A stretch of 64,000 nucleotides of DNA. Source: Leptolyngbya sp. O-77. Lineage in GTDB: Bacteria > Cyanobacteriota > Cyanobacteriia > Elainellales > Elainellaceae. This document shows, one piece after another, positions 27,750 to 36,120 of this stretch (position 1 is the stretch's first letter; every line of letters starts with the position of its first letter). The stretch spans positions 2,951,001-3,015,000 of the forward strand of contig NZ_AP017367.1 in the NCBI RefSeq assembly GCF_001548395.1, written 5' to 3'. The translations under genes and the position numbers were made by a program. Below the pieces are notes generated by a model. The model saw nothing but the letters and a program-made list of their open reading frames with translations, did not search any database and was not told where the DNA came from.

Positions 27750-28652
27750 ATGAATGGTTGGGTTGTGCGGGGGCTTTCCCTGCTCTTGCCCTTGGGGAGC
27801 ATAGCGGTCGTTGGCAATGATTTTCTTTTGGGGCAGCAAAGGGCGATCGCCCAGCCTGCACCAGCCATCGATTCGCCAGAGTTACCGGAGTCGTCATCCA
27901 TAGCGCGGCCGCCTGGGCCCTACGTGCTTCAGCTTTCGGACGTGGCGACCGAGTTCCCATTATCCCTGGAGCAGGTGCGGTTTGAACCAGGGCCGCTGAC
28001 GGACTCGGTGCAGGGGCAGCGGCGGCCCTATCGCCCCGATCAGCCGCCCTATCTCAACGGCGAGCCATCCCATCTGGTCTATCAATTTCAAGTGCCCAGC
28101 CCAGCAGCGGGAATCGCAGTGCCGCCGGGAACGCTCAAGATTTATTCGGTGAATGGGCTGCGGGCGATGTATGCGGGCTATCGCCAGGAGCTACAGGCGA
28201 TGAACCAGGTGATTAACGGGCTGCGAACCATTCTGACCCAGCGCCCGTTTTACATTAATCGTCCAATCGGTGTGCTGCCGCCTGTTTCGGGGGATGAAGT
28301 GCTGCGATCGCAGATGGAATATCTCCGCTTTGGGGAGGGCAGTGGGCTGCGTTTCGTGGGGGTTTACAAGTACGACGTTAGCCCGATTCTCAGCAACGAA
28401 CTGGTCTATATCTTTCAGGGATTGACCACCGACGGGCGCTATTATGTCTCTTTGTCGCAGCCGCTGCTAACGTCCGTATTGCCCGCCACAGCACCGCTCA
28501 CGGCGGATCAGTACGATGCCTTTGTGGCAGATTACGAAACCTACCTGCGGCGGGTGGCTCAGCAGCTCAACATGCAAGATAGCAGCGGCTTTTTCCCAAA
28601 TCTGACGCTGCTGGATAGTCTGGTGCGATCGCTCCGTATCCAGCCTCAGTAA
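27750..28652 (+). CDS. exported protein, unknown
   Basis: 300 residues from the ATG at 27750, which has AGGAG eight bases upstream. A signal peptide is visible (hydrophobic 'GLSLLLPLGSIAVVG', then an 'AIAQPA'-type cleavage region near residue 32). The mature protein includes 'LSDVATEFPLSLEQVRFEPGP', 'LKIYSVNGLRAMYAGYRQEL', 'LRFGEGSGLRFVGVYKYDVSP' and 'YIFQGLTTDGRYYVSLSQPLL'. It is probably periplasmic. No family with known function recognised. The 361-base gap before it (27389-27749) holds nothing I can support. Confidence 0.75.
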   Translation: MNGWVVRGLSLLLPLGSIAVVGNDFLLGQQRAIAQPAPAIDSPELPESSSIARPPGPYVLQLSDVATEFPLSLEQVRFEPGPLTDSVQGQRRPYRPDQPPYLNGEPSHLVYQFQVPSPAAGIAVPPGTLKIYSVNGLRAMYAGYRQELQAMNQVINGLRTILTQRPFYINRPIGVLPPVSGDEVLRSQMEYLRFGEGSGLRFVGVYKYDVSPILSNELVYIFQGLTTDGRYYVSLSQPLLTSVLPATAPLTADQYDAFVADYETYLRRVAQQLNMQDSSGFFPNLTLLDSLVRSLRIQPQ

Positions 28653-28871
28653 GATCACGCTTGCGATCGCCCCATACACGTCTGCTGCATCAGCGTCCTG
28701 TTTTTGAATTCAGGCAAACCGGAGGCAGCTTCCGTACACTAGAAGTAGGTGAAAGTCAGCCCAAAAGGTTTGCAGGAAATGGCATCCAGCCTCCTCCCGC
28801 AAGCGTCTGGCTAAACACTCACGTTACAATAGAGAACACCCTAAGCAGCTATTCAAGGATTTATTTTTAAC

Positions 28872-31559
28872 ATGCAGCCAACCGACCCCAGTAAATTTAC
28901 GGAAAAAGCGTGGGAAGCGATCGTCAAGTCGCAGGATGTGGCCCGCAGCTACCGTCAACAAAATCTGGAAGTCGAGCATGTGGCGATCGCCCTGCTGGAT
29001 CAGGAAGGTTTGGCCAATACCATTCTCGACAAGGCCGGTATGGAATCGGCCCGCCTGCGGCAGCAGCTAGACTCCTTCGCCGCCCGCCAGCCCAAGGTCA
29101 ACACCAACGACCTCAGCCAGCTTTTCTTGGGGCGCGGCCTAGATACGTTTTTGGACAGGGCCGAAGATGCCCGCAAGGTGTTCCAGGATGACTACATCTC
29201 GGTCGAACACTTGGTTTTGGCGCTTTGCGAAGATGACCGCGTGGGTCGCCGCCTGTTCAAAGCCGCGGGCATCGAGGCGAAGCAGTTGGAAACGACGATC
29301 AAGAGCGTGCGGGGCAGTCAGCGCGTCACCAGCCAGTCGCCAGAGTCGCAATACAAGGCGCTGGAGAAGTACGGGCGCGACCTGACGGAGCTGGCCAAGT
29401 CGGGCAAGCTGGACCCGGTGATCGGGCGGGATGAGGAAATTCGCCGTGTCGTGCAAGTGCTGTCGCGACGTAGCAAAAATAACCCCGTGCTGATCGGTGA
29501 GCCGGGTGTGGGCAAAACGGCGATCGCCGAGGCCCTGGCCCAGCGCATCATCAACGGCGACGTGCCCGAATCGCTGAAAAATCGCCAGCTCATCAGCCTC
29601 GATATGGGTTCGCTGATTGCCGGAGCCAAGTATCGCGGCGAGTTTGAGGAGCGGCTGCGGGCGGTGCTGCGTGAGGTGACGAACTCCGAAGGGCAAGTCG
29701 TCCTGTTCATCGACGAACTGCATACCGTCGTGGGCGCAGGCTCCTCCTCTGGCACTACGGATGCCAGCAATTTACTCAAACCGATGCTGGCGCGGGGCGA
29801 ACTGCGCTGCATTGGCGCGACAACGCTAGACGAATATCGCAAGCACATTGAAAAAGATGCCGCCCTGGAACGCCGCTTCCAGCAGGTCTACATTGGTCAG
29901 CCGACGGTAGAAGACACCATCTCCATCCTGCGTGGCCTGAAGGATCGCTACCAGGTGCATCACAACGTCACCATTACCGACTCGGCGCTGGTGGCGGCGG
30001 CCATGCTGAGCGATCGCTACATTACCGACCGCTTCCTGCCTGACAAGGCGATCGACCTGGTGGACGAGGCGGCTGCAAAGCTCAAGATGGAGGCGACTTC
30101 AAAACCCGTCGAGCTAGAAACCATCGAGCGCCGTATCCGCCAACTTGAGATCGAAAAGCGCTCTCTCGAAAACGAAGGCACGCGCCTGGGCGTGACCAAC
30201 GTCGCGTTTCGACCCTCAAAAGAGAAACTGGAACGCATCGAAGCCGACATCGCCCAGCTAACCCCCGAAAAAGAGCGCCTCACTAAGCAGTGGGAAACTG
30301 AGAAGAAAATTCAGGCAGAAATTAAGCTCCTGCGCGAAGAAGAAGAAAAGCTCCAGCGCCAAATCGAAAAAGCCGAGCGCGACTATGACCTCAACACCGC
30401 CGCCCAGTTGAAGTACGGCCGCCTAGAAGCAGTGCATCGAGAACTGGAAGAAAAAGAAGCCAGCCTGACGGATGTGCATACTGGAGCGGGCAAGGCGCTG
30501 CTGCGGCAAGAGGTGACCGATTCGGACATTGCCGAAATCGTCGCCAAGTGGACGGGCATCCCGGTGAATCGCCTGCTGGAAACCGAGCGCCAAAAGCTGC
30601 TGAATTTGGAATCTTTCCTGCATCAGCGGGTGATTGGGCAGCATGAGGCTGTGGCCGCTGTGGCTGCCGCGATTCGTCGTGCCCGCGCTGGGATGAAAGA
30701 CCCCGGTCGTCCCATTGGCTCCTTCATGTTCCTCGGCCCCACGGGGGTCGGCAAAACAGAGTTGGCCCGCGCCCTGGCCGAGTGCATGTTCGACTCGGAA
30801 GATGCGCTGGTGCGGCTGGACATGTCGGAATACATGGAGAAGCATTCTGTGTCGCGGTTGGTGGGTGCGCCGCCGGGCTATGTCGGCTATGAGGAAGGCG
30901 GGCAACTGACCGAGGCGATCCGCCGCCGCCCCTACTCCGTCGTGCTGCTGGACGAGGTGGAAAAGGCCCATCCTGACGTGTTCAACATTCTGCTGCAAGT
31001 GCTAGACGACGGGCGCATCACCGATTCGCAGGGGCGCACGGTGGATTTTCGCAATGCGATTGTAGTGATGACGAGCAACATCGGTAGCGAGCATATCCTC
31101 GACGTGTCCGGTGACGATTCCAAATACGAGGAGATGCGAAAGCGGGTGATGGACGCACTGCGAAACCACTTCCGCCCGGAGTTCCTCAACCGGGTAGACG
31201 ACATCATCCTGTTCCACGCCCTCAGCCTCAAGGAACTGCGGCAAATTGTCGGTATCCAGCTTCAGCGCATCCATCGCCTGCTGGCGGATCAAAAGCTGCG
31301 GATGGAACTCACGCCGGACGCGCAAAACTACATTGCCGATGCGGGCTTTGACCCGGTGTATGGCGCACGGCCGCTGAAGCGGGCGATCCAGCGCGAAATC
31401 GAGAATCCACTGGCGACCAAGCTGCTGGAAAACGCCTTTGCCGAAGGCGACACGATTTTGGTAACGGTGGGCGAACATGGGCTGGTGTTTAGCACGAAGA
31501 CTGCCGCTCCTGCACCGTCGCCTGTTACAGTTTCGCAGCCAGTGGGAATCGATAGCTAG
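28872..31559 (+). CDS. clpB: ATP-dependent disaggregase ClpB (Hsp100)
   Basis: 895 residues. ClpB, with DnaK, threads aggregated proteins through a hexameric pore. Domain order: Clp N-domain (about 1-150), first AAA+ ('GEPGVGKTAIAEAL', Walker A near 209; 'VVLFIDELHTVVGAG'), the coiled-coil M domain (about 410-530, rich in Glu, Lys and Arg), second AAA+ ('GPTGVGKTELARALAE' near 620; 'SVVLLDEVEKAHPDV'), and a C-terminal D2 small domain. No ClpP-binding IGF/L loop was noted, as expected for ClpB. Cyanobacteria often carry two clpB genes; which paralogue this is cannot be told. nadE follows by 12 bases. Confidence 0.96.
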   Translation: MQPTDPSKFTEKAWEAIVKSQDVARSYRQQNLEVEHVAIALLDQEGLANTILDKAGMESARLRQQLDSFAARQPKVNTNDLSQLFLGRGLDTFLDRAEDARKVFQDDYISVEHLVLALCEDDRVGRRLFKAAGIEAKQLETTIKSVRGSQRVTSQSPESQYKALEKYGRDLTELAKSGKLDPVIGRDEEIRRVVQVLSRRSKNNPVLIGEPGVGKTAIAEALAQRIINGDVPESLKNRQLISLDMGSLIAGAKYRGEFEERLRAVLREVTNSEGQVVLFIDELHTVVGAGSSSGTTDASNLLKPMLARGELRCIGATTLDEYRKHIEKDAALERRFQQVYIGQPTVEDTISILRGLKDRYQVHHNVTITDSALVAAAMLSDRYITDRFLPDKAIDLVDEAAAKLKMEATSKPVELETIERRIRQLEIEKRSLENEGTRLGVTNVAFRPSKEKLERIEADIAQLTPEKERLTKQWETEKKIQAEIKLLREEEEKLQRQIEKAERDYDLNTAAQLKYGRLEAVHRELEEKEASLTDVHTGAGKALLRQEVTDSDIAEIVAKWTGIPVNRLLETERQKLLNLESFLHQRVIGQHEAVAAVAAAIRRARAGMKDPGRPIGSFMFLGPTGVGKTELARALAECMFDSEDALVRLDMSEYMEKHSVSRLVGAPPGYVGYEEGGQLTEAIRRRPYSVVLLDEVEKAHPDVFNILLQVLDDGRITDSQGRTVDFRNAIVVMTSNIGSEHILDVSGDDSKYEEMRKRVMDALRNHFRPEFLNRVDDIILFHALSLKELRQIVGIQLQRIHRLLADQKLRMELTPDAQNYIADAGFDPVYGARPLKRAIQREIENPLATKLLENAFAEGDTILVTVGEHGLVFSTKTAAPAPSPVTVSQPVGIDS

Positions 31560-31571
31560 CGGGTTCCAGCC

Positions 31572-33341
31572 ATGAAAATTGCGATCGCCCAGCTAAATCC
31601 CACCATCGGCGACCTCACGGGCAATGCCCAGCAAATTCTGGATGCGGCACAAGCGGCGATCGCTCAAGGGGCACGACTGCTTCTGACGACGGAGCTTTCG
31701 CTCTGCGGCTATCCACCCCGCGACCTGCTGATGCAGCCCAGCTTTTTGGCGACAATGGCAGAGACCCTGGCGCAGCTAGCGCGAGACTTGCCTGCGGATC
31801 TGGCGGTGCTGGTGGGAACGGTGCTGCCCAATCCCGATGCGGTTCACGATGGCGAAAAGCCCCTGTTTAATACGACCGCGCTGCTGCTGGAGGGCGCGGT
31901 GCAGCGCTACTTTCACAAGCGGCTGCTGCCCACCTACGACGTATTCGACGAAGACCGTTACTTTGAACCCGGCGACGACAGCAGCGCCTTTGAGCTGGAT
32001 GGCGTGTGGATTGGGGTCACCATTTGCGAAGACCTGTGGAACGACGAGAGCTTTTGGGGCAAGCGCCATTATGAGGTGAACCCGATCGCCGAACTCGATC
32101 GCCAGGGGGTTGATCTGGTGCTGAACCTGTCGGCGTCGCCCTACAGCGTCGGCAAGCAGCAACTTCGGGAAAACATGCTGCGCCACAGCGCCACCCGCTA
32201 CGGCCAGCCAATTCTCTATGCCAATCAGGTCGGCGGCAATGACGATTTGCTGTTTGACGGGTGCAGCTTTGGGCTGAATCGGGCGGGAGAAGTCGTGCTG
32301 CGGGCCAAGCCGTTCGAGAGTGACCTGGTGTTTGCCGAATTTGACCCGGCGGTAGACGAGCTGATGCCCATGCCTGATGCGATCGCCCCGTTGCCCGACA
32401 GTGCCGATGCAGAAATCTGGATGGCGCTGGTGATGGGCGTGCGCGACTATGTGCGCAAGTGCGGATTCCAAAAGGCGGTGCTGGGACTCAGCGGCGGCAT
32501 CGACTCGGCCCTGGTGGCGGCGATCGCCAGTGCTGCCCTCGGCCCCGAAAACGTCCTCGGCGTGCTGATGCCCTCGCCCTACAGCTCCGACCACTCCATC
32601 ACCGACGCGCTGGATCTGGCGAAAAACCTTGGCATCCAGACCCAGACCATCCCCATTACCCCTATGATGCAGGGCTATGATCAGGCGTTAGCCGAGCTAT
32701 TTGCAGGCACTGAGTTTGGCATCGCCGAAGAGAATTTGCAATCGCGCATTCGCGGCACGCTGCTGATGGCGATCTCCAACAAATTCGGACACCTGCTGAT
32801 TTCCACGGGCAACAAGTCGGAAGTGGCAGTCGGCTACTGCACGCTTTATGGCGACATGAACGGCGGACTGGCGGCGATCGCCGACGTCCCCAAAACCCGC
32901 GTTTACTCGATTTGCAAGTGGCTCAATGAAGGGATGAGGGATGAATTCGGAAGGATGAATGGGGCGTTTGATTCCTCCCTCTTAATTCATCCCTCCTCCT
33001 TCCCTGTCATTCCTCCCCACATCATCACCAAGCCGCCCAGCGCCGAACTCAAGCCGGGCCAGGTCGATCAGGACTCGCTGCCGCCGTATGAGGTGCTGGA
33101 CGATATTTTGGAGCGGTTTGTGGAGCGGCATCAGGCACCGGACGAAATTGTCGCCGCAGGGCATGACGCGGCCGTGGTGAATCAGGTGATTCGGCTCGTA
33201 ACCCGCGCTGAGTTCAAGCGCAAGCAGGCTGCACCGGGGCTAAAGATTACTGATCGCGCCTTTGGCACGGGCTGGCGAATGCCGATCGCCAGTCGATGGC
33301 TGCCCAGCGCACAGCCCAAAGCACCCCAGCCCATCGTTTAA
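31572..33341 (+). CDS. nadE: glutamine-dependent NAD+ synthetase NadE
   Basis: 589 residues. The N-terminal nitrilase-type glutaminase (about 1-270) has its triad in 'TTELSLCGYPPRDLL' (Glu), 'YFHKRLLPTYDVFDEDRYF' (Lys) and 'GVTICEDLWND' (Cys). It feeds ammonia to the C-terminal synthetase, whose PP-loop is 'LGLSGGIDSALVAAIA', with 'STGNKSEVAVGYCTLYGDMNGG'. It amidates deamido-NAD+. Between 'ICKWLN' and 'IITKPPSAEL' there is an extra in-frame stretch of about 17 residues encoded by an inverted-repeat element (32928-33012). The rest of the active site appears intact. Possibly co-transcribed with clpB. Confidence 0.93.
   Translation: MKIAIAQLNPTIGDLTGNAQQILDAAQAAIAQGARLLLTTELSLCGYPPRDLLMQPSFLATMAETLAQLARDLPADLAVLVGTVLPNPDAVHDGEKPLFNTTALLLEGAVQRYFHKRLLPTYDVFDEDRYFEPGDDSSAFELDGVWIGVTICEDLWNDESFWGKRHYEVNPIAELDRQGVDLVLNLSASPYSVGKQQLRENMLRHSATRYGQPILYANQVGGNDDLLFDGCSFGLNRAGEVVLRAKPFESDLVFAEFDPAVDELMPMPDAIAPLPDSADAEIWMALVMGVRDYVRKCGFQKAVLGLSGGIDSALVAAIASAALGPENVLGVLMPSPYSSDHSITDALDLAKNLGIQTQTIPITPMMQGYDQALAELFAGTEFGIAEENLQSRIRGTLLMAISNKFGHLLISTGNKSEVAVGYCTLYGDMNGGLAAIADVPKTRVYSICKWLNEGMRDEFGRMNGAFDSSLLIHPSSFPVIPPHIITKPPSAELKPGQVDQDSLPPYEVLDDILERFVERHQAPDEIVAAGHDAAVVNQVIRLVTRAEFKRKQAAPGLKITDRAFGTGWRMPIASRWLPSAQPKAPQPIV
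32928..33012. repeat. small inverted-repeat element inserted in-frame in nadE
   Basis: The left part GGGATGAGGGATGAATT and the right part AATTCATCCCTCCTCCTTCC are approximate reverse complements around 'GGATGAATGGGGCG...'. Words of this type (GGATGAGGGATGAA) are familiar as intergenic cyanobacterial repeats. Here the element is translated as 'MRDEFGRMNGAFDSSLLIH...' and keeps the nadE frame. Confidence 0.65.
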
Positions 33342-33525
33342 GTTCTAATAAATCCTGCGGCCGATTTCCCAGTTCCGAGAGAATGGCAAAATAATCCGGA
33401 CGGGCGATCGCGCTATGAGCGTGATCAGGTATGGCGTTTTAGCAAGCGCAGAGTTTTACGCAGCAGGCGTTGCTCCAGCGCTTTAAGATTCCTGATTAAT
33501 CGAAGTAACGGGTAAAGGGCGATCG

Positions 33526-34191
33526 ATGAAAAAGCAACTGATTTGGCTGGTGGGCATTGCGGCGGGCGTAGCGATCGGGGCGCTGGCGGCGACGGCGCTA
33601 TCGGTGCGACAGGTGTCGCAGGTGCCCGACTGGTACGCCACGGAGCCGCCTGCCATTGCCACCACGCCCGACCCAATGCCGATATCGCCCGAAGCCGTTG
33701 AGCGCCTGGTAACGAGCGGTGCGCCGGTGGCGCTGGACGGTCAGCAGGTCAATCAGATTGTGACAGCGGCGATCGCCCAATCTCCCGAAGGTCAGACGCT
33801 ATTGCAAAACGGCTTTAGCACCACCATCGAGGATGGCAAGATCAAAGGCGGCGTGGTGGTGAACCTGTCGGAACTGCCGACCGACGGGCTGACCGATCAG
33901 GAGCGGGCTGCGCTAGATCGGGTGCTGGCGTTCGTTCCGGCGCTGGGGCGGCGCGGCGTGTATCTCGGCATCGAGGGCAGCCCGACGGTGCGAAACGGGA
34001 AGCTGAAACTTGACGAAAACATGACCGTGAAGGTCGGCAATCTGAGCCTGCCTGCGTCGGTCGTGGCGAGTCAGCTTGGGCTATCGCTGGCAGAGTTAGA
34101 AGCTCGCATTAATGCTGAAGTCGAGATGCGGGGTATAGAATTGCGAGATGTGCGCGTGGAGGGCGATCGCCTAATCATCAACGGTCAATAA
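33526..34191 (+). CDS. N-terminally anchored protein, unknown
   Basis: 221 residues. An N-terminal hydrophobic helix after 'MKKQL' (about residues 5-27) is a signal anchor or signal peptide. A Pro-rich linker follows, then a folded domain: 'VNQIVTAAIAQSPEGQTLLQNGFSTTIEDGKIKGGVVVNLSELP', 'DRVLAFVPALGRRGVYLGIEGSP', 'LKLDENMTVKVGNLSLP', closing 'VEGDRLIINGQ'. This resembles lipid- or membrane-associated domains with repeated beta hairpins, but no family is named with confidence. Confidence 0.7.
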   Translation: MKKQLIWLVGIAAGVAIGALAATALSVRQVSQVPDWYATEPPAIATTPDPMPISPEAVERLVTSGAPVALDGQQVNQIVTAAIAQSPEGQTLLQNGFSTTIEDGKIKGGVVVNLSELPTDGLTDQERAALDRVLAFVPALGRRGVYLGIEGSPTVRNGKLKLDENMTVKVGNLSLPASVVASQLGLSLAELEARINAEVEMRGIELRDVRVEGDRLIINGQ

Positions 34192-34207
34192 CATTGGTTA
34201 GTAGCAT

Positions 34208-34628
34208 TCAGGTCGATTGTCGCCAACTTTCAACTTGCAGTCCCGAAATGCGCTCAAATTCTCACAAGTTTGCAGTAATCATAACCAGGCTATGCTGAAG
34301 CGCTGTAGCCGCTATCAAGACATCGTAAGCCCCAATTGGCTTCCCTTGAGATTGAAGGAGCGCACGAATTTCAGCCACTTGTTCTGCTTTTAGGGTGCTA
34401 AAAGGGAGAATTCTTACAGAAGACAGAAAGCTGGCGATCGCCGGTTCAACCTTCTGGGCGCGTTGAGGATTGAGGGCCAATCCGTAGCATAACTCCATGA
34501 CCGTAATCGCCGAGACCGCAATATCAACAGGCGGGGTTTGCTTGAGCCTGACTTTAGTGCTAGGTTCACCCTTGATGAAGTCGCTTGATGAAGTCGCGGA
34601 TGACGCAAGTATCCAGCAGATATTGCAT
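34208..34628 (-). pseudogene. vapC: VapC-type PIN-domain toxin, inactivated
   Basis: The ATG overlaps the antitoxin stop by one base (TGATG), the usual coupled arrangement. The first codons read 'MQYLLDTCVIRDFIK', including the first catalytic Asp of the PIN domain. Then the 13-bp word GCGACTTCATCAA occurs twice in tandem and shifts the frame into a stop. Removing one copy restores 'FIKGEPSTKVRLKQTPPVDIAVSAITVMELCYG', and the frame runs on to 'VMITANL'. There a TGA replaces the expected codon before 'EFERISGLQVESW'. Two independent lesions indicate real decay. VapC is a tRNA- or rRNA-cleaving RNase in this family. Confidence 0.8.
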
Positions 34629-34870
34629 CAGAATAGCTCCGGCTCAGGGGGTGGAAGGAGTTCGTCACGATAGGACTCAAACGGAGGGAAGCCAGGAATG
34701 CCTTCATAGGACAAGATAAATTCCGACCACTGAGACGTGGAAACAGAGGGTGGCTGAATTACCTGACGTAAGGCTTGTAGAATCAAAGTCTGCAATGGAA
34801 CATTAGATTGCTCTGCTTGACGGAGCAGGTCTTGCTCAAGATCTGGCGGTAAATTGATCGTGATTTGCAT
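34628..34870 (-). CDS. VapB-like ribbon-helix-helix antitoxin
   Basis: 80 residues, intact. The N-terminal 'MQITINLPPDLEQDLLRQAEQSNVPLQTLILQAL' matches a ribbon-helix-helix DNA-binding antitoxin (strand, two helices). The C-terminal tail 'SEFILSYEGIPGFPPFESYRDELLPPPEPELF' is the part that normally covers the toxin. The partner toxin gene immediately downstream is a pseudogene, so this antitoxin is now orphaned; it could still repress its promoter or counter other VapC copies. Confidence 0.75.
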   Translation of the reverse strand: MQITINLPPDLEQDLLRQAEQSNVPLQTLILQALRQVIQPPSVSTSQWSEFILSYEGIPGFPPFESYRDELLPPPEPELF

Positions 34871-35067
34871 AGTCCATTCTCCTAGTAGTTAACTTATTCA
34901 CTTTTGGATACGGAGTGCTGTTCAACTTTGGAAGAGAAAATGCGGTTGAGCCATTCCTTGAAACGCTTCTTTAGCTTCTTTAAATGCGCCTGCGATCGCT
35001 CGGTTAAGCCCCTCCACCCTAGAATAGCGCTGTAAAATCGAGGCATTCCTTCCCTAAGCGCCTTGCC

Positions 35068-36020
35068 ATGTCGCAGTTTCCGATCTTCTATTCCCGACGT
35101 GTTTTTTGCAGCATGACACGGGTTCCTACCATCCCGAAAACGCCGGACGGCTGCGGGCAGTGGTGACGGCGCTGCGGCAGGTGCCGTGGGCCGATCGGCT
35201 CGATTGGCGATCACCCACGCCTGTGGATGCTCAGGGCGATCGCCTGATGGCGGCGCTCTACACCGTGCATCCCCCGGATTATGTAGCGGCGGTGGAATAT
35301 GTCGCCACCCACGGCGGCGGGCAGGTCGATCCGGATACGGTCGTGTCGCCGGATAGCTACGAGGCGGCGCTGCTAGCGGTGAGCGCCTGGCTGGATGCAG
35401 TGGACACGGTGCTGCAAACGGGGCGGCCAGCGTTTGCCCTGGTGCGCCCGCCGGGGCATCATGCGCTGCCCAAGCGGGGTATGGGGTTTTGCCTGTTTTC
35501 CAATGTGGCGATCGCCGCTCAGTATGCGCTCCAGCAGCCGGGGCATAGAGCGCGTCGGCATCTTGGACTGGGACGTGCATCATGGCAATGGGCACCGAGG
35601 CAATTGTGGAATCTGACCCCGCGCATTGCGTTTTGCTCGCTGCATGAATATCCGCAGTATCCGGGCACGGGCGCAGCGGGCGATCGCGGACAGCATGACA
35701 CTGTGCGAAATTTCCCCATGCAGGCTGGCAGCACCTTGGCAGACTATGAGCCGCTGTTTGCGCGAGAAATTGTGCCTTTTTTCCAGGCGTTTTGCCCCAG
35801 TTTGCTGCTCGTCAGCGCGGGCTACGATGCCAACCGGGCCGACCCACTGGCGCGAATCTGCCTGAACCCTTCCGATTACGGGGTTTTCACGCGCTACTGT
35901 CTGCAAATCACCCCAAAAATCGCCTTTGGGCTGGAGGGTGGCTATGACTACACTGCCCTAGCGGAGTCCGTCATTGCCACGATTGAACCCTGCCTGGAGC
36001 CTGCAAGCGTCAGGGGTTAG
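35068..36020 (+). pseudogene. histone-deacetylase/acetoin-utilisation-family gene with apparent frameshifts
   Basis: The family is a zinc-dependent deacetylase. Clear motifs are 'GSYHPENAGRL', 'VRPPGHHALPKRGMGFCLFSNVAIA' and 'LLLVSAGYDANRADPLA'. As written, the continuous frame (from a TTG at 35106) replaces the catalytic segment with 'RHLGLGRASWQWAPRQLWN'. The neighbouring frame encodes 'IERVGILDWDVHHGNG', the expected zinc-binding motif. Four one-base changes reconcile this: a short T run (35102-35107), and extra bases in G runs 35540-35543 and 35590-35592 and C run 35617-35620. The native start is probably the ATG at 35068 ('MSQFPIFYSRRVF'). It may be a pseudogene or a normal gene with sequencing errors. 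Confidence 0.7.
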
Positions 36021-36120
36021 CCGAAAAACCATCATTTGGATACACACGCCCCTGGTGTCTTTTTCCTATGATGTAAGACGGCTTAACCAGCCTACCCCTG
36101 ATCCTGCATCCCGAACTTTT

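Noticed and set aside
34894..35046. 50-codon basic frame (MPRFYSAILGWRGL...) just upstream of vapB
   Set aside because: Looks somewhat protein-like, but lacks a ribosome binding site and family resemblance; a longer frame (to 35595) overlaps the deacetylase gene.
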